Shown piece by piece: positions 1 through 7,996 of a DNA stretch of 58,566 nucleotides. Each line of letters opens with the position of its first letter. The stretch's first letter is position 1. The notes under the pieces are model-generated. The model was not told the DNA's origin and did no database searches. It saw only the letters and a program-made list of their open reading frames with translations. The stretch comes from an uncultured Faecalibacterium sp. Lineage in GTDB: Bacteria > Bacillota > Clostridia > Oscillospirales > Ruminococcaceae. Both the position numbers and the translations under genes were made by a program. The stretch is from contig CAKTCK010000011.1 in the NCBI GenBank assembly GCA_934539245.1, positions 1 through 58,566 of the forward strand. Reading direction: 5' to 3'.

Positions 1-1712
1 GCACCACCGATGACTACCACATGGAAAGCTGCCAGAAGATCTTCACCAAGCTGTACGAGCAGGGCGATATCTACAAGAGCGAGTACATCGGCCACTACTG
101 CAAGCCCTGCGAGAGCTTCTGGACTGACAGCCAGCTGGTGGACGGCAAGTGCCCGGACTGCGGCCGCGAGGTCTATGATGCCCACGAGGAGGCCTACTTC
201 TTCAAGACCAGCAAGTATGCTGACCGCCTGCTGAAGCTCTACGAGGAGAATCCCCAGTTCATCCAGCCCGAGAGCCGCAAGAACGAGATGATCGCCTTCA
301 TCAAGCAGGGTCTGCAGGACACCTGCGTTTCCCGTACCTCGGTCAAGTGGGGCATTCCCGTGCCCTTCGACCCCAAGCACACCATGTACGTCTGGGTCGA
401 TGCTCTGAGCAACTATATCTCCGCACTGGGCTACGGCAACGAAACTTATCACGATTACGATAAGTTCTGGCCGGCCGACCTGCACATGGTAGGCAAGGAG
501 ATCCTGCGCTTCCACACCATCTTGTGGCCTGCCATGCTGATGGCACTGGATCTGCCGCTGCCCAAGCGGGTGTTCGGCCACGGCTGGCTGCTGATGAACG
601 GCGGCAAGATGTCCAAGTCTGTGGGCAACGTGGTAGACCCTGTTATCCTGTGCGACCGCTACGGCGTGGACGCCATCCGCTACTTCCTGCTGCGCGAGAT
701 CCCCTTTGGCAACGATGGTATGTTCACCAACGAGGCACTGATTAACCGCATCAACAGCGATCTGGCGAACGACTTGGGCAACCTGCTCAGCCGCACCGTG
801 GCCATGTGTGAAAAATACTTCGGCGGCACCGTGCATAATGTGGCCGGTACCGAGGCCATCGACACCGAGCTGGAGACCATGGTCAGCGAACTGACCGCCA
901 AGGTCACTGCCGACATGGACGATCTGACTATCCCGCAGGCACTGATGGAGATCTTTGCGGTCATCCAGCGTGCCAACAAGTATATCGACGAGACCGCACC
1001 TTGGGCACTGGCAAAGGATGAGGCCAATAAGCAGCGTCTGGAAAGCGTGCTGTACCACCTGTGCGAGGCACTGCGCGTGTGCGGCATCCTGCTGAACGCC
1101 TACCTGCCCACCACTGCCCCCAAGATGATGGAGCAGCTGGGTCTGGATGCTTCCGCACTGGATCTGACCAAGACCACCTACGGCGCACAGCAGACCTACA
1201 CCGTGCACAAGGGTGAGGCACTGTTCCCCCGCATTGACGTGGCCAAGGAAATCGCCCACCTGAAGGAAGAGGACGAGAAGCGCAAGGCCGCTGCCGCTGC
1301 TGCCAACAAGGCCAAGGAGGAAGCCGAGAAGAAGGCTGCCGCCCCCGCTGAGGAAAGCACTGTGGACTTTACCCACGAGGAAGAGATCGACTTTGACACC
1401 TTCTGCAAGGTGGAGCTGCGCGTGGCTGAGGTGCGCGCCTGCGAGAACCTGAAGGAGAGCAAGAAGCTGCTGCACCTCACCGTTTTTGACGGCGAGCGGG
1501 AGCGCTGCATCCTGTCCGGCATTGCCAAGTGGTTTAAGCCGGAGGATCTCATCGGCAAAAAGCTGGGCATCGTGTGCAATCTGGCACCCCGCCCCATGCT
1601 GAAGGGCAAGTACGTCAGCGAAGGCATGATCTGCGCTGCCGATACCGCTGACGGCGGCTGCTCCATTGCTTTCTACGGCGACGACGTTCCCGTAGGCAGC
1701 CGCATCCACTAA
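1..1712 (+). CDS. metG: Methionyl-tRNA synthetase, 5' partial
   Basis: Charges tRNA-Met with methionine in the cytoplasm. The frame is open from base 3, so the N-terminus with the HIGH region lies outside the window. Visible are two CxxC zinc-knuckle motifs (CKPC and CPDC), the WVDALSNYISALGYG segment, and KMSKS within GGKMSKSVGN, the ATP-binding loop of class I synthetases. An Ala/Lys/Glu-rich linker leads to a C-terminal OB-fold tRNA-binding domain (about the last 110 residues, with KVELRVAEV and LAPRPMLKGKYVSEGM), as in dimeric MetRS. It stops just before a transporter gene, so the two are probably co-transcribed. Identification is very secure. Confidence 0.97.
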   Translation, partial: TTDDYHMESCQKIFTKLYEQGDIYKSEYIGHYCKPCESFWTDSQLVDGKCPDCGREVYDAHEEAYFFKTSKYADRLLKLYEENPQFIQPESRKNEMIAFIKQGLQDTCVSRTSVKWGIPVPFDPKHTMYVWVDALSNYISALGYGNETYHDYDKFWPADLHMVGKEILRFHTILWPAMLMALDLPLPKRVFGHGWLLMNGGKMSKSVGNVVDPVILCDRYGVDAIRYFLLREIPFGNDGMFTNEALINRINSDLANDLGNLLSRTVAMCEKYFGGTVHNVAGTEAIDTELETMVSELTAKVTADMDDLTIPQALMEIFAVIQRANKYIDETAPWALAKDEANKQRLESVLYHLCEALRVCGILLNAYLPTTAPKMMEQLGLDASALDLTKTTYGAQQTYTVHKGEALFPRIDVAKEIAHLKEEDEKRKAAAAAANKAKEEAEKKAAAPAEESTVDFTHEEEIDFDTFCKVELRVAEVRACENLKESKKLLHLTVFDGERERCILSGIAKWFKPEDLIGKKLGIVCNLAPRPMLKGKYVSEGMICAADTADGGCSIAFYGDDVPVGSRIH

Positions 1713-1724
1713 GTGAGGAACATC

Positions 1725-2684
1725 ATGTCTGATAATACAGCCGTCCGTGCGGCAAAGTTGGATAAGATCTTTGGTACACCGGTTTGCGCCGTGCTGCTGG
1801 CCATCTTCTGCAATGTCCTGTGGGGCTCAGCCTTTCCGTTCATCAAGCTAGGCTACCGCCTGTTCTCCATCGACTCCGGCAACACCGCCTCCATCTTCTG
1901 CTTTGCAGGGGTGCGGTTCATGCTGGGCAGCGTGCTGGTGCTGCTGGGCAGCATTCTGCTGCAGGGGCGGGCACCCCGTCTGCCCCGGGGCAGGGTGGCA
2001 GCCGAGTGCTGCGCGCTGGGTCTGTGGCAGACCACGGCGCAGTATGCGTTCTACTACATCGCCGTGGCGATGCTCACCGGCGCGTTTGGCGGCATTCTGA
2101 ACAGCACCCAGAGCTTTCTGGGCGTCATCTTTGCCCACTTTATCTACGGCAATGCGGACCGCATGACTCCGGCAAAAACGCTGGGCTGCGCTGTGGGCTT
2201 TGCGGGCGTGCTCATCGGCACCCTTGGCAACCACGGCAGCGGCAGCGGCTGGGGCGTGTTCTGCATGATGGCGGCGACCGTCATCTTCACCCTGTCCGGC
2301 CCGTGGAACAAGTCGGTCACCAAAAAGGCCGACAGCTTTGCCGTCTGCTTTCTGAACCTGTTTGTGGGCGGACTAGCGCTGTTTGTGCTGGGCACCGTCA
2401 TGGGCGGCCGTCTCCATGTGCAAAGTGCGCTGGCTGCGGTGGTCATGCTGTATCTGGCCTTCATCTGCGGTGCAGGCTATATCCTGTGGGCACTGCTGAT
2501 GAAAAACAACCCGGTCAGCCGCATTGCCATCTTTGGTTTCGTCAACCCGGTGGTCAACGTGCTGCTAAGCGCCGTGCTCAACGGCGAGCCGCTGTTCCGC
2601 TGGCAGTATCTGGCGGCGCTGGTGTTCGTGTGCGTGGGCATCTGGCTGGTGAATAAAGCCCCTGCCCAAAAGGAGAAGGTATGA
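1725..2684 (+). CDS. DMT superfamily (EamA) transporter
   Basis: An integral membrane protein of 319 aa with about ten hydrophobic helices arranged as two EamA repeats, typical of drug/metabolite exporters. The first repeat opens with the family-like FCNVLWGSAFPFIKLGY and the second ends in FVNPVVNVLLSAVLNGEP. The substrate cannot be told from sequence. ATG 1725 is preferred because TGAGG lies 7 nt upstream; a GTG directly after the metG stop is in frame but has no ribosome site. The stop overlaps the next start as ATGA, implying translational coupling to the TatD gene. Family assignment is firm. Confidence 0.9.
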   Translation: MSDNTAVRAAKLDKIFGTPVCAVLLAIFCNVLWGSAFPFIKLGYRLFSIDSGNTASIFCFAGVRFMLGSVLVLLGSILLQGRAPRLPRGRVAAECCALGLWQTTAQYAFYYIAVAMLTGAFGGILNSTQSFLGVIFAHFIYGNADRMTPAKTLGCAVGFAGVLIGTLGNHGSGSGWGVFCMMAATVIFTLSGPWNKSVTKKADSFAVCFLNLFVGGLALFVLGTVMGGRLHVQSALAAVVMLYLAFICGAGYILWALLMKNNPVSRIAIFGFVNPVVNVLLSAVLNGEPLFRWQYLAALVFVCVGIWLVNKAPAQKEKV

Positions 2685-3496
2685 CCGGTCCTATTTTTGA
2701 CACCCACGCCCATTACAGTGCCCGTGCTTTTGACGCCGACCGCTTTGCGCTGCTGGACAGCCTGCCCGACAAAGGCGTGGTAGGCGTGTGCGAGCAGGCC
2801 ACCCACTCCGGGGATGCGCCCCGGGTGTTGGAACTGGCGCACCGCTACCCGTGGGTGGTGGCAGCCGTTGGCATCCACCCGGAAAGCCTGCTGCCCGCCG
2901 CCGACTGCGGCAAGGACGGCCCTGCGCCCACGGTGTCGGTGTACGGCGGCGACTGGGCCGCAGAGATGCGGGCGCTGATGCCCTACTACGATGCCCCCAA
3001 GGTGGTGGCGGTAGGGGAGTGCGGGCTGGACTACCACTGGCCTGTGCCCAAGGACGCCCAGCTGGCGCTGTTTGAGGCCGAGATCCGGCTGGCGCTGGAA
3101 CTGGACAAGCCCATCATCGTGCATGACCGGCAGGCGCACGCAGACGTCTACGCACTGCTCAAAAAATACCGCCCCAAGGGCATCGTGCACTGCTATTCTG
3201 GCAGCGCCGAGGATGCCGTGCAGCTGGCGGCACAGGGACTGTACATCGGCTTTGGCGGTGCCTGTACCTTCAACGGTGCCAAGCGCGCTGCCAAGGCCAT
3301 CGAAGCCCTGCCGCTGGATGCCATCGTGCTGGAGACCGATTGCCCTTACATGGCACCGGAGCCGGTGCGCGGCACCCGCTGCGACAGCTCCCTCATCCGC
3401 TATGTGGGCGCGTACATCGCCCAGCGCAAGGCGCTTGCCCCGGAAGAGGTGTTCCACACCACCGCCGCAAACGCCCGCAGGGTGTTCGGGCTGTAA
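2681..3496 (+). CDS. TatD family metal-dependent hydrolase (DNase-like)
   Basis: A TIM-barrel amidohydrolase-like protein of 271 aa, related to the 3'-5' DNase TatD. Metal-site motifs are visible in order: FDTHAHY at the N-terminus, GIHPES, GECGLDYHW with the bridging glutamate, VHDRQAH, VHCYSGS, and LETDCPYMAP near the C-terminus. The length is normal. It overlaps the transporter stop by 4 nt and has AGGAG 10 nt upstream. Family members act on DNA ends or RNA 3' ends in repair and turnover; the exact substrate is not shown here. Confidence 0.92.
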   Translation: MTGPIFDTHAHYSARAFDADRFALLDSLPDKGVVGVCEQATHSGDAPRVLELAHRYPWVVAAVGIHPESLLPAADCGKDGPAPTVSVYGGDWAAEMRALMPYYDAPKVVAVGECGLDYHWPVPKDAQLALFEAEIRLALELDKPIIVHDRQAHADVYALLKKYRPKGIVHCYSGSAEDAVQLAAQGLYIGFGGACTFNGAKRAAKAIEALPLDAIVLETDCPYMAPEPVRGTRCDSSLIRYVGAYIAQRKALAPEEVFHTTAANARRVFGL

Positions 3497-3588
3497 CCAT
3501 TTTTCCGCAGGTCGCGGGGCAAAGCGCTCCGCTTCTGAATAAATCAAGTCAATTCATTGAAACCGATACGAATAAGGAGATCACTATT

Positions 3589-3822
3589 ATGAAGGCACGC
3601 ATTCCCAAACACCGCGAGTTCATCATCAACTTCCCCGACAGCATCGACCAGAACAAGGCCAACGAGGGCTGGGCAAAGCTGCAGCAGATCGTGGAGGACT
3701 ACAAGAAGGCACACAACGGTGCTTCTGTTTACGCTCCCACCTTCATCGAGGACTGCGAGCCCGAGGTCAAGAAGCTGCAGGAAGAGTACGGCTTTGAGTA
3801 CACCGTGGAGTTCGTTCAGTAA
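3589..3822 (+). CDS. Small conserved-looking hypothetical protein (77 aa)
   Basis: A 77-aa soluble protein with alternating charged and hydrophobic stretches and no membrane segment or signal peptide. ATG 3589 is chosen because AAGGAGA sits 9 nt upstream; the longer open frame reaches back into the TatD gene and is not needed. A strong hairpin terminator follows, so the gene ends its own unit or the metG-tatD unit. I do not recognise a domain. The good ribosome site and coding-like codon use support it as real. Confidence 0.75.
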   Translation: MKARIPKHREFIINFPDSIDQNKANEGWAKLQQIVEDYKKAHNGASVYAPTFIEDCEPEVKKLQEEYGFEYTVEFVQ

Positions 3823-3842
3823 GTTCAGCATCGCCTGATAGT

Positions 3843-3882
3843 AAAAGGGTCATTGCACAAACCGTGCAATGACCCTTTTTGT
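3843..3882 (+). terminator. Intrinsic terminator
   Basis: A 16-bp stem (3843-3858 with 3864-3879) and an AAACC loop, ending in a T-run. It sits 20 nt after the 77-aa gene. The A-rich left arm would let it also work for the convergent minus-strand gene. Confidence 0.9.
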
Positions 3883-3927
3883 GTAAACTCGTTCCGTAAA
3901 ATGGCATATACCGGAGCGTCCGCTGCC

Positions 3928-4230
3928 TTACACCTCGTAGTCCAGACAGACGCGGTTTTTGTAGTAGGGGCGCACCTTGCTGTCTGCCACTGCCACATGA
4001 GCCGGGTGGGTGGAGTAGCCCTTGAGCGCCTCGGCGCTTGTAAAGGTGGTGTCCAGCATCAGGTCGGCATTGGAGGAGGGGAGAGCATCAATGTTGACGT
4101 GGATGTCCACAAGCCCCGGAATTTTGCCGGAAAGGCTTTCCAGCCCTTCTTTGATGCCGGCCTTGACGGCGGCCTTTTCCTCGGCAGACAGTTCGTCCTT
4201 CAGCTGCCAGAGAATAACGTGCTTGACCAT
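3928..4230 (-). CDS. Dabb (stress-responsive alpha/beta-barrel) domain protein
   Basis: A 100-aa protein spanning one Dabb domain, a dimeric ferredoxin-like fold. It opens with the family's VKHVILWQLKD strand and has the helix region EGLESLSGKIPGL and the TFTSAEALKGYSTHPAHVAV segment with the conserved Tyr and His. AGGAGG precedes the ATG by 7 nt. Members are small proteins of unclear function, some stress-linked. It follows three small membrane protein genes on the same strand at close spacing, which suggests one transcript. Confidence 0.88.
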   Translation of the reverse strand: MVKHVILWQLKDELSAEEKAAVKAGIKEGLESLSGKIPGLVDIHVNIDALPSSNADLMLDTTFTSAEALKGYSTHPAHVAVADSKVRPYYKNRVCLDYEV

Positions 4231-4304
4231 AACAAAAAACCTCCTGCGTTTTTTCTCATTGTAACAGGGTGAGAAAAAATCCGCAAGAGGGAAGCTGCAA
4301 AGTA

Positions 4305-4523
4305 TTATTTGGGCGCGAACAGCAGCACCACCAGAAGTACGGCACAGAGCACCGAAAGCCCAATGCCCTCCAACCGGGTCTGCTTGATGTACTTTTCCGT
4401 TGGTTCGGTCTGCGTATACCGTCCACGGTCATGCAGGGCAATGGCATCCTCCGGCTGCAGCGCCATAAAAATGCCGAACCCGATGCCGAAAAGCGCGACT
4501 AAAATCGATAAGATGACTTCCAT
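4305..4523 (-). CDS. Small membrane protein (72 aa)
   Basis: A 72-aa protein with a hydrophobic helix at residues 2-21 and another at about 55-70, joined by a polar loop containing LHDRGRYTQTEPTEKY. That is a two-pass membrane protein. A GAGG ribosome site precedes the start, and it lies 9 nt after the next upstream gene on this strand, so it is likely in an operon with it. No function is recognised. Confidence 0.75.
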   Translation of the reverse strand: MEVILSILVALFGIGFGIFMALQPEDAIALHDRGRYTQTEPTEKYIKQTRLEGIGLSVLCAVLLVVLLFAPK

Positions 4524-4532
4524 AGAAACCCC

Positions 4533-4844
4533 TCACTTTTTGTTTTTGTCGTCCCTGCTTAGGGTGTAGCACAGACTGGAGATCAGCAGTGCAACACTGA
4601 ACACAAGCGCCGCCACCATCAAAATAGAGCGCAGCGGCTCCACCTTGGGCATAAAAATGTTGACCAGCCAGAACGCGCCGCAGAGGATCAACAGAATGCC
4701 GTAATATTTGTGGAAGTGCTTCTTTTCGTCCTCGCTGCTCCAACCGGTGCCGGTACCATTGTACAAGTCCCGGATGCCGCGGTATAAAAACAATACGCCC
4801 AGCGCAGCGTTCAGCCAGTCTGAAGCGGAGAGATTCAGATTCAT
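4533..4844 (-). CDS. Small membrane protein (103 aa)
   Basis: A 103-aa protein with about three hydrophobic segments (residues 8-25, 48-65, 72-95) and a polar cytoplasmic-type loop WSSEDEKKHFHKYY. It shares general design with the neighbouring 105-aa protein: short, with an opening segment resembling 'DWLNAALGVLFLYRGIRDL'. The two may be distant paralogues. The start has AGGTAG upstream. No known domain was recognised. Confidence 0.75.
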   Translation of the reverse strand: MNLNLSASDWLNAALGVLFLYRGIRDLYNGTGTGWSSEDEKKHFHKYYGILLILCGAFWLVNIFMPKVEPLRSILMVAALVFSVALLISSLCYTLSRDDKNKK

Positions 4845-4863
4845 ATACCTACCTTCCGGCGGC

Positions 4864-5181
4864 TCAGTCCGCGCTGTGCTCCCAAATCTCGTACAGGATC
4901 AGGTAGACGGCATCAACGACAATAGCGATGGTACGCGCCCAGTTGCTCAGGGTAGGGAAGTTGCCCAAAAACTGCAAGGAAGCAAAGATAATGGCATTGC
5001 AGATCTCCCACACGCCGTTTTTCTTCTGCCACATGGCGCGGTATTCCGGGTCGCTGTCGTATTTGTTGAAAAAGGTGTGGATCAGCGGGTCTTTGCCTTG
5101 CAGGTCGCGGACGCCCATCCACAGCGCCACAAGGCAGAACAAAAGCTCGATGATGTTGTGCCAGCCAAACGCCAGCTGCAT
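4864..5181 (-). CDS. Small membrane protein (105 aa)
   Basis: A 105-aa protein with hydrophobic stretches at about residues 8-22, 55-70 and 78-95. The segment IIELLFCLVALWMGVRDLQG resembles the start of the adjacent 103-aa protein. ATG 5181 is chosen over an in-frame GTG at 5190 because GGGAGG lies 8 nt from the ATG but touches the GTG. A sigma-A-like promoter is just upstream. It is the first gene of the minus-strand run that ends with the Dabb gene. Function unknown. Confidence 0.75.
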   Translation of the reverse strand: MQLAFGWHNIIELLFCLVALWMGVRDLQGKDPLIHTFFNKYDSDPEYRAMWQKKNGVWEICNAIIFASLQFLGNFPTLSNWARTIAIVVDAVYLILYEIWEHSAD

Positions 5182-5207
5182 AAAATGCACCTCCCATCTT
5201 TTACCAT

Positions 5208-5235
5208 ATTATAACATAGGGGGGCGAAAACACAA
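5208..5235 (-). promoter_or_regulatory. Sigma-A-like promoter of the small membrane protein run
   Basis: On the minus strand the -10 is a perfect TATAAT (5208-5213) with a weaker -35, TTGTGT (5230-5235), 16 bp apart. It lies 27 nt before the start codon at 5181. Confidence 0.6.
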
Positions 5236-5301
5236 GGACGGCATTCAACCTTCCTGCGTAAATTCTGCGCAAATCGGGTATCAATTATTTGTTGAAACAG
5301 C

Positions 5302-5349
5302 ATAAAATAAAACCAGCCGGACGAGGCGGTTGCAAGCCCTCGTCCGGCT
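5302..5349 (-). terminator. Intrinsic terminator of the minus-strand non-coding unit
   Basis: A 12-bp GC-rich stem (5315-5326 with 5338-5349) followed on the minus strand by GGTTTTATTTTAT. It ends the transcript expected from the promoter at 5953-5981. Confidence 0.85.
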
Positions 5350-5946
5350 GGATACTTACTTCTTCGGAGTCATAAGCCTCTTCTCCTTGGTGACCTCATT
5401 TTCGGAATACGGGTTTCATAGGGTGACTCTCCTTAGAAACGTTTCTTCAGAATTAGGTGCTATGCAAGGGGATGAAAATCAACTGTACATTGGACTGACC
5501 CTTTTCTCAACTGTTGGACTGCGGCAAACGGTTCATGAGGATGAATTTCATATTACCACATTCTTTCGAGTTAGATTTGCAAGGGAAGCGTCTTACTTAG
5601 TACATTGGTAGAACTCCTTTTCAGCTATTCAAATAAGGTTCTCCGGATCATTGATACTTTCATAAGAATCATCTCCAGCGGATCTATCTGAACGCTCTGG
5701 GGAAGAATTGAATCGACAGGTTGTCGTGTTATCGCATTATTGATGCTCAAGACCGGCTCTGTTTTTGTGTTTTTATACGGGGGAAACATCCCGTTTGTGG
5801 TGAGCCTCTGTTTTGCTTCTCAGCGAACCCCGACAGCCTGTCCCTGCTGTGCGGGTTCCATATCAACCATCGGTCTTCGCTCCTTTCTTCTTAAAGTCAG
5901 CGGGAGTAACTCTCTTTTGAGCTTCTGCTGTACTTCTCTGGTTTCT
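5350..5946 (-). ncRNA. Candidate long non-coding RNA or eroded operon (about 640 nt)
   Basis: No reading frame with normal coding character lies here on either strand, yet the minus strand has a near-consensus promoter upstream and an intrinsic terminator downstream. The expected transcript has several small hairpins, for example CGACA/TGTCG with a 3-nt loop, GCAT/ATGC, an ACGGG/CCCGT stem, and a longer stem in 5820-5860 (GAACCC with GGGGTTC). It also has Shine-Dalgarno sequences in front of tiny frames of 16, 12, 2, 7 and 5 codons (starts 5870, 5663, 5605, 5419, 5373). It may be a structured RNA or the remains of several small genes. The boundaries are set by the promoter and terminator. Confidence 0.5.
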
Positions 5947-5952
5947 GGCTTA

Positions 5953-5981
5953 ATTATACAGGAAGATGCGCGTTTTGTCTA
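5953..5981 (-). promoter_or_regulatory. Near-consensus sigma-A promoter of the non-coding unit
   Basis: On the minus strand: -35 TAGACA (5976-5981), a 17-bp spacer, and -10 TATAAT (5953-5958). One mismatch in twelve with ideal spacing. No coding gene follows it before the terminator at 5302-5349. Confidence 0.8.
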
Positions 5982-6168
5982 TTGGCATACCGCACAAAGA
6001 AAAGATTTTGTTTTTGTGCAATGTTAAAACCTGCGGCAGTGCGGGAAAATTGCCCAGAAGTTCCGGGCCGTTCGTGAAGGATTTTCCACAAAAGGGGAGA
6101 AAGTGCCCGCAAGGTATTATGCACCGGTTCTATTTGTGCTAAAATAGCGTCAATGAATGGTAGTCGCC

Positions 6169-6208
6169 GCCGCCCTGCGAGATGAAAGTTTCGCGGGGCG
6201 GCTTTTTT
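6169..6208 (+). terminator. Intrinsic terminator or attenuator before the DUF2798 gene
   Basis: A GC-rich stem (GCCGCCCTGCGA at 6169-6180 with 6190-6202) and a six-T run. It lies between a TAAAAT -10-like box at 6140-6145 and the gene starting at 6251, so it could act as a leader attenuator. No known riboswitch fold is recognised in the short leader. Confidence 0.75.
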
Positions 6209-6250
6209 GCGGCAAAAATTTGCATAAAAAGAAACGGAGAATCAATCAAA

Positions 6251-6715
6251 ATGCCTAAAACTTTACCGGAACGCATCTTCTTTACCATTGTCATGGCCGC
6301 TATCATGGTCTATGGCATGATCGTCTACAATGTGGCGCTGAACACAAACGGCGTGACCAACGCCACCTTTGTTATGGCTCTGCACGAAATGCCGATCATG
6401 GTGCCGGTGGCCTTTGTGCTGGAATTTTTTGTGGTGGAAAAGCTGGCCACAAAGCTGGCATTCCTGTTTATGCGCCCCACAGACCGCCCGCAGTTCATTA
6501 CCTACGCCATCTCGCTGATGATCGTGTGCATCATGTGCCCGGTGATGAGCCTGGTCGCAACGCTGCTGTTTAAGGAGCCGAGCTTTGGAATGTGGGTACA
6601 CACCTGGGGCTGCAATATGCCCATGGCACTCTGCTGGCAGATGCTGTACTGCGGCCCGCTTGCCCGTGCCATCTTCCGGCTGGTGTTCCACCGCGGGGAA
6701 AAGCAGGCCGCGTAA
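6251..6715 (+). CDS. DUF2798-like membrane protein
   Basis: A 154-aa protein with four predicted membrane helices: about residues 8-28, 45-65, 78-100 and 115-135. The repeated pattern ERIFFTIVMAAIMVYGMIVYN and then ISLMIVCIMCPVMSLVATLL is the paired-helix layout of DUF2798 proteins. ATG 6251 has GGAG 11 nt upstream; an in-frame upstream extension reads through the terminator stem and is rejected. The family has no established role. The family name is from memory of its pattern. Confidence 0.75.
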   Translation: MPKTLPERIFFTIVMAAIMVYGMIVYNVALNTNGVTNATFVMALHEMPIMVPVAFVLEFFVVEKLATKLAFLFMRPTDRPQFITYAISLMIVCIMCPVMSLVATLLFKEPSFGMWVHTWGCNMPMALCWQMLYCGPLARAIFRLVFHRGEKQAA

Positions 6716-6970
6716 GGCGGTTTGGCTGCGATTCTATAATAAATATGTATCAGAAATATACATAAGATGCCGCAAAAACATACCGGAAGAGATACCTATA
6801 CGTTTTTTATATACCTGATATATAAAAACTATACGGTACGGCTATTTTTGCGGAAATATTTCCCAAAACCGGCAGAATACGCCTGCAAGAGGCTGGATAA
6901 AACAGAATGTATTGTACAGATTGTACACTTTTATAACCTGCAACTGTGCACTGTGTACAACAGTTTTGTT
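6716..6970. other. AT-rich intergenic region with inverted repeats upstream of the atp operon
   Basis: No gene is seen. It holds an imperfect inverted repeat at about 6790-6838 (TATATA arms around CCTGA with TATACG outer parts), a smaller one at 6745-6765 (TATGTAT / ATACATA), and TGTACA motifs at about 6915-6960. The first could be a weak terminator for the DUF2798 gene. Confidence 0.6.
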
Positions 6971-6998
6971 TTGCCGGTGCAATGCTACCGGGTAAAAT
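6971..6998 (+). promoter_or_regulatory. Upstream atp promoter candidate
   Basis: -35 TTGCCG (6971-6976), a 16-bp spacer, and -10 TAAAAT (6993-6998). It is the first of two candidate promoters ahead of atpB. Confidence 0.5.
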
Positions 6999-7019
6999 GT
7001 AGAATGTGCACAAATACTC

Positions 7020-7048
7020 TTGCCAATTTTGTGCAATCGTACTATTAT
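7020..7048 (+). promoter_or_regulatory. Main atp operon promoter candidate
   Basis: -35 TTGCCA (7020-7025), a 17-bp spacer, and -10 TATTAT (7043-7048). Transcription would start about 7055, giving a leader of about 220 nt before atpB that contains a terminator-like hairpin. Confidence 0.7.
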
Positions 7049-7083
7049 ACACAACGAAAAAAGACGAAACCGACAACGAAAGG

Positions 7084-7127
7084 GGAGGGCGCAGACAGCA
7101 TTCAGGCAGCGCCTTCCTTGCTTTTTT
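7084..7127 (+). terminator. Attenuator-like hairpin in the atp leader
   Basis: A 9-bp stem (7084-7092 with 7109-7117) followed by TTGCTTTTTT. It sits between the promoter and atpB, so it would end a short leader RNA unless read through. Confidence 0.7.
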
Positions 7128-7272
7128 CACGGTACACAGTCTTTTCTTCGCGCGATAAGAAGGTGTGAAGGGGCGCGGAGCAAAGGTGTGCGGCAGATCC
7201 TCGGCCGGGGATGCGCCGCACGCCCGGCTCCCGCCCGCAGACCCCTATCCCTGCAGGAAGGAGGAAAAGCAA

Positions 7273-7956
7273 ATGAACAAATTGACGCAGGCTCTGATGG
7301 AAGAGCTTACCGTGGAGTATGTCAAGGTCGGCGCGCTGCAGATCCCGGAATCGGTGGTCATCAGCTGGGTGATCATGCTGCTGCTGGTGGTGGGCTCCAT
7401 CCTGCTTACCCGCAACCTGAAGGTGGATCACATCAGCAAGCGTCAGGCAGCACTGGAAGCGCTGTACTCCCTTGGCAAAAACTTCTTTGAAGGGTTGCTG
7501 GGCAAGGAGGGCAGCCGCTATGTGCCTTATCTGATGACCGTGGCGCTGTACATTGCCTGCTCCAACGTGATCGGTGTGTTCGGCGTAAAGCCCCCCACAA
7601 AGGATCTGGACGTGACCGCTGCGCTGGCACTGATGAGCATCGTGCTCATCGAGTATTCGGGCGTTCGCGCCCGGGGCGGCGTGGGCTTTCTCAAGAGCCT
7701 TGCAGCCCCTACCCCCATCATGACCCCTATGAACATCCTCGAGATCGCCATTCGTCCCACCAGTCTGTGCATGCGACTGTTCGGCAACGTGCTGGGCGCG
7801 TTCGTTATTATGGAACTGCTCAAACTGGTGGTGCCGGTATTTGTCCCGGCGGTGTTCAGCCTGTATTTTGATCTGTTCGATGGTCTGATCCAGACCTATG
7901 TTTTCGTGTTCCTGACCGCACTGTTTATGAAAGAGAGCATCGGCGGCGAGGAATAA
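7273..7956 (+). CDS. atpB: F-type ATP synthase subunit a
   Basis: Membrane subunit forming the ion half-channels beside the c-ring. 227 aa with about six hydrophobic helices. The essential arginine is in SLCMRLFGNVLGAF, the family signature, preceded by the PMNILEIAIRP segment. ATG 7273 is chosen because AAGGAGG lies 9 nt upstream. The frame is open further back from a GTG near 7165, but that part is arginine-rich and lacks a ribosome site. First gene of an atpB-E-F-A-G-D-C operon. No atpI precedes it. Confidence 0.96.
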   Translation: MNKLTQALMEELTVEYVKVGALQIPESVVISWVIMLLLVVGSILLTRNLKVDHISKRQAALEALYSLGKNFFEGLLGKEGSRYVPYLMTVALYIACSNVIGVFGVKPPTKDLDVTAALALMSIVLIEYSGVRARGGVGFLKSLAAPTPIMTPMNILEIAIRPTSLCMRLFGNVLGAFVIMELLKLVVPVFVPAVFSLYFDLFDGLIQTYVFVFLTALFMKESIGGEE

Positions 7957-7996
7957 ACAACAATTTTAAAACTGTAAGTATAAAGGAGATAGAACT

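Noticed and set aside
5330..5611. A 93-aa plus-strand frame
   Set aside because: It begins within the terminator stem, has no ribosome site, and the minus strand has the promoter and terminator.
7165..7272. N-terminal extension of atpB from an upstream GTG
   Set aside because: The extra part is Arg/Pro-rich and unlike subunit a; ATG 7273 has a strong ribosome site.
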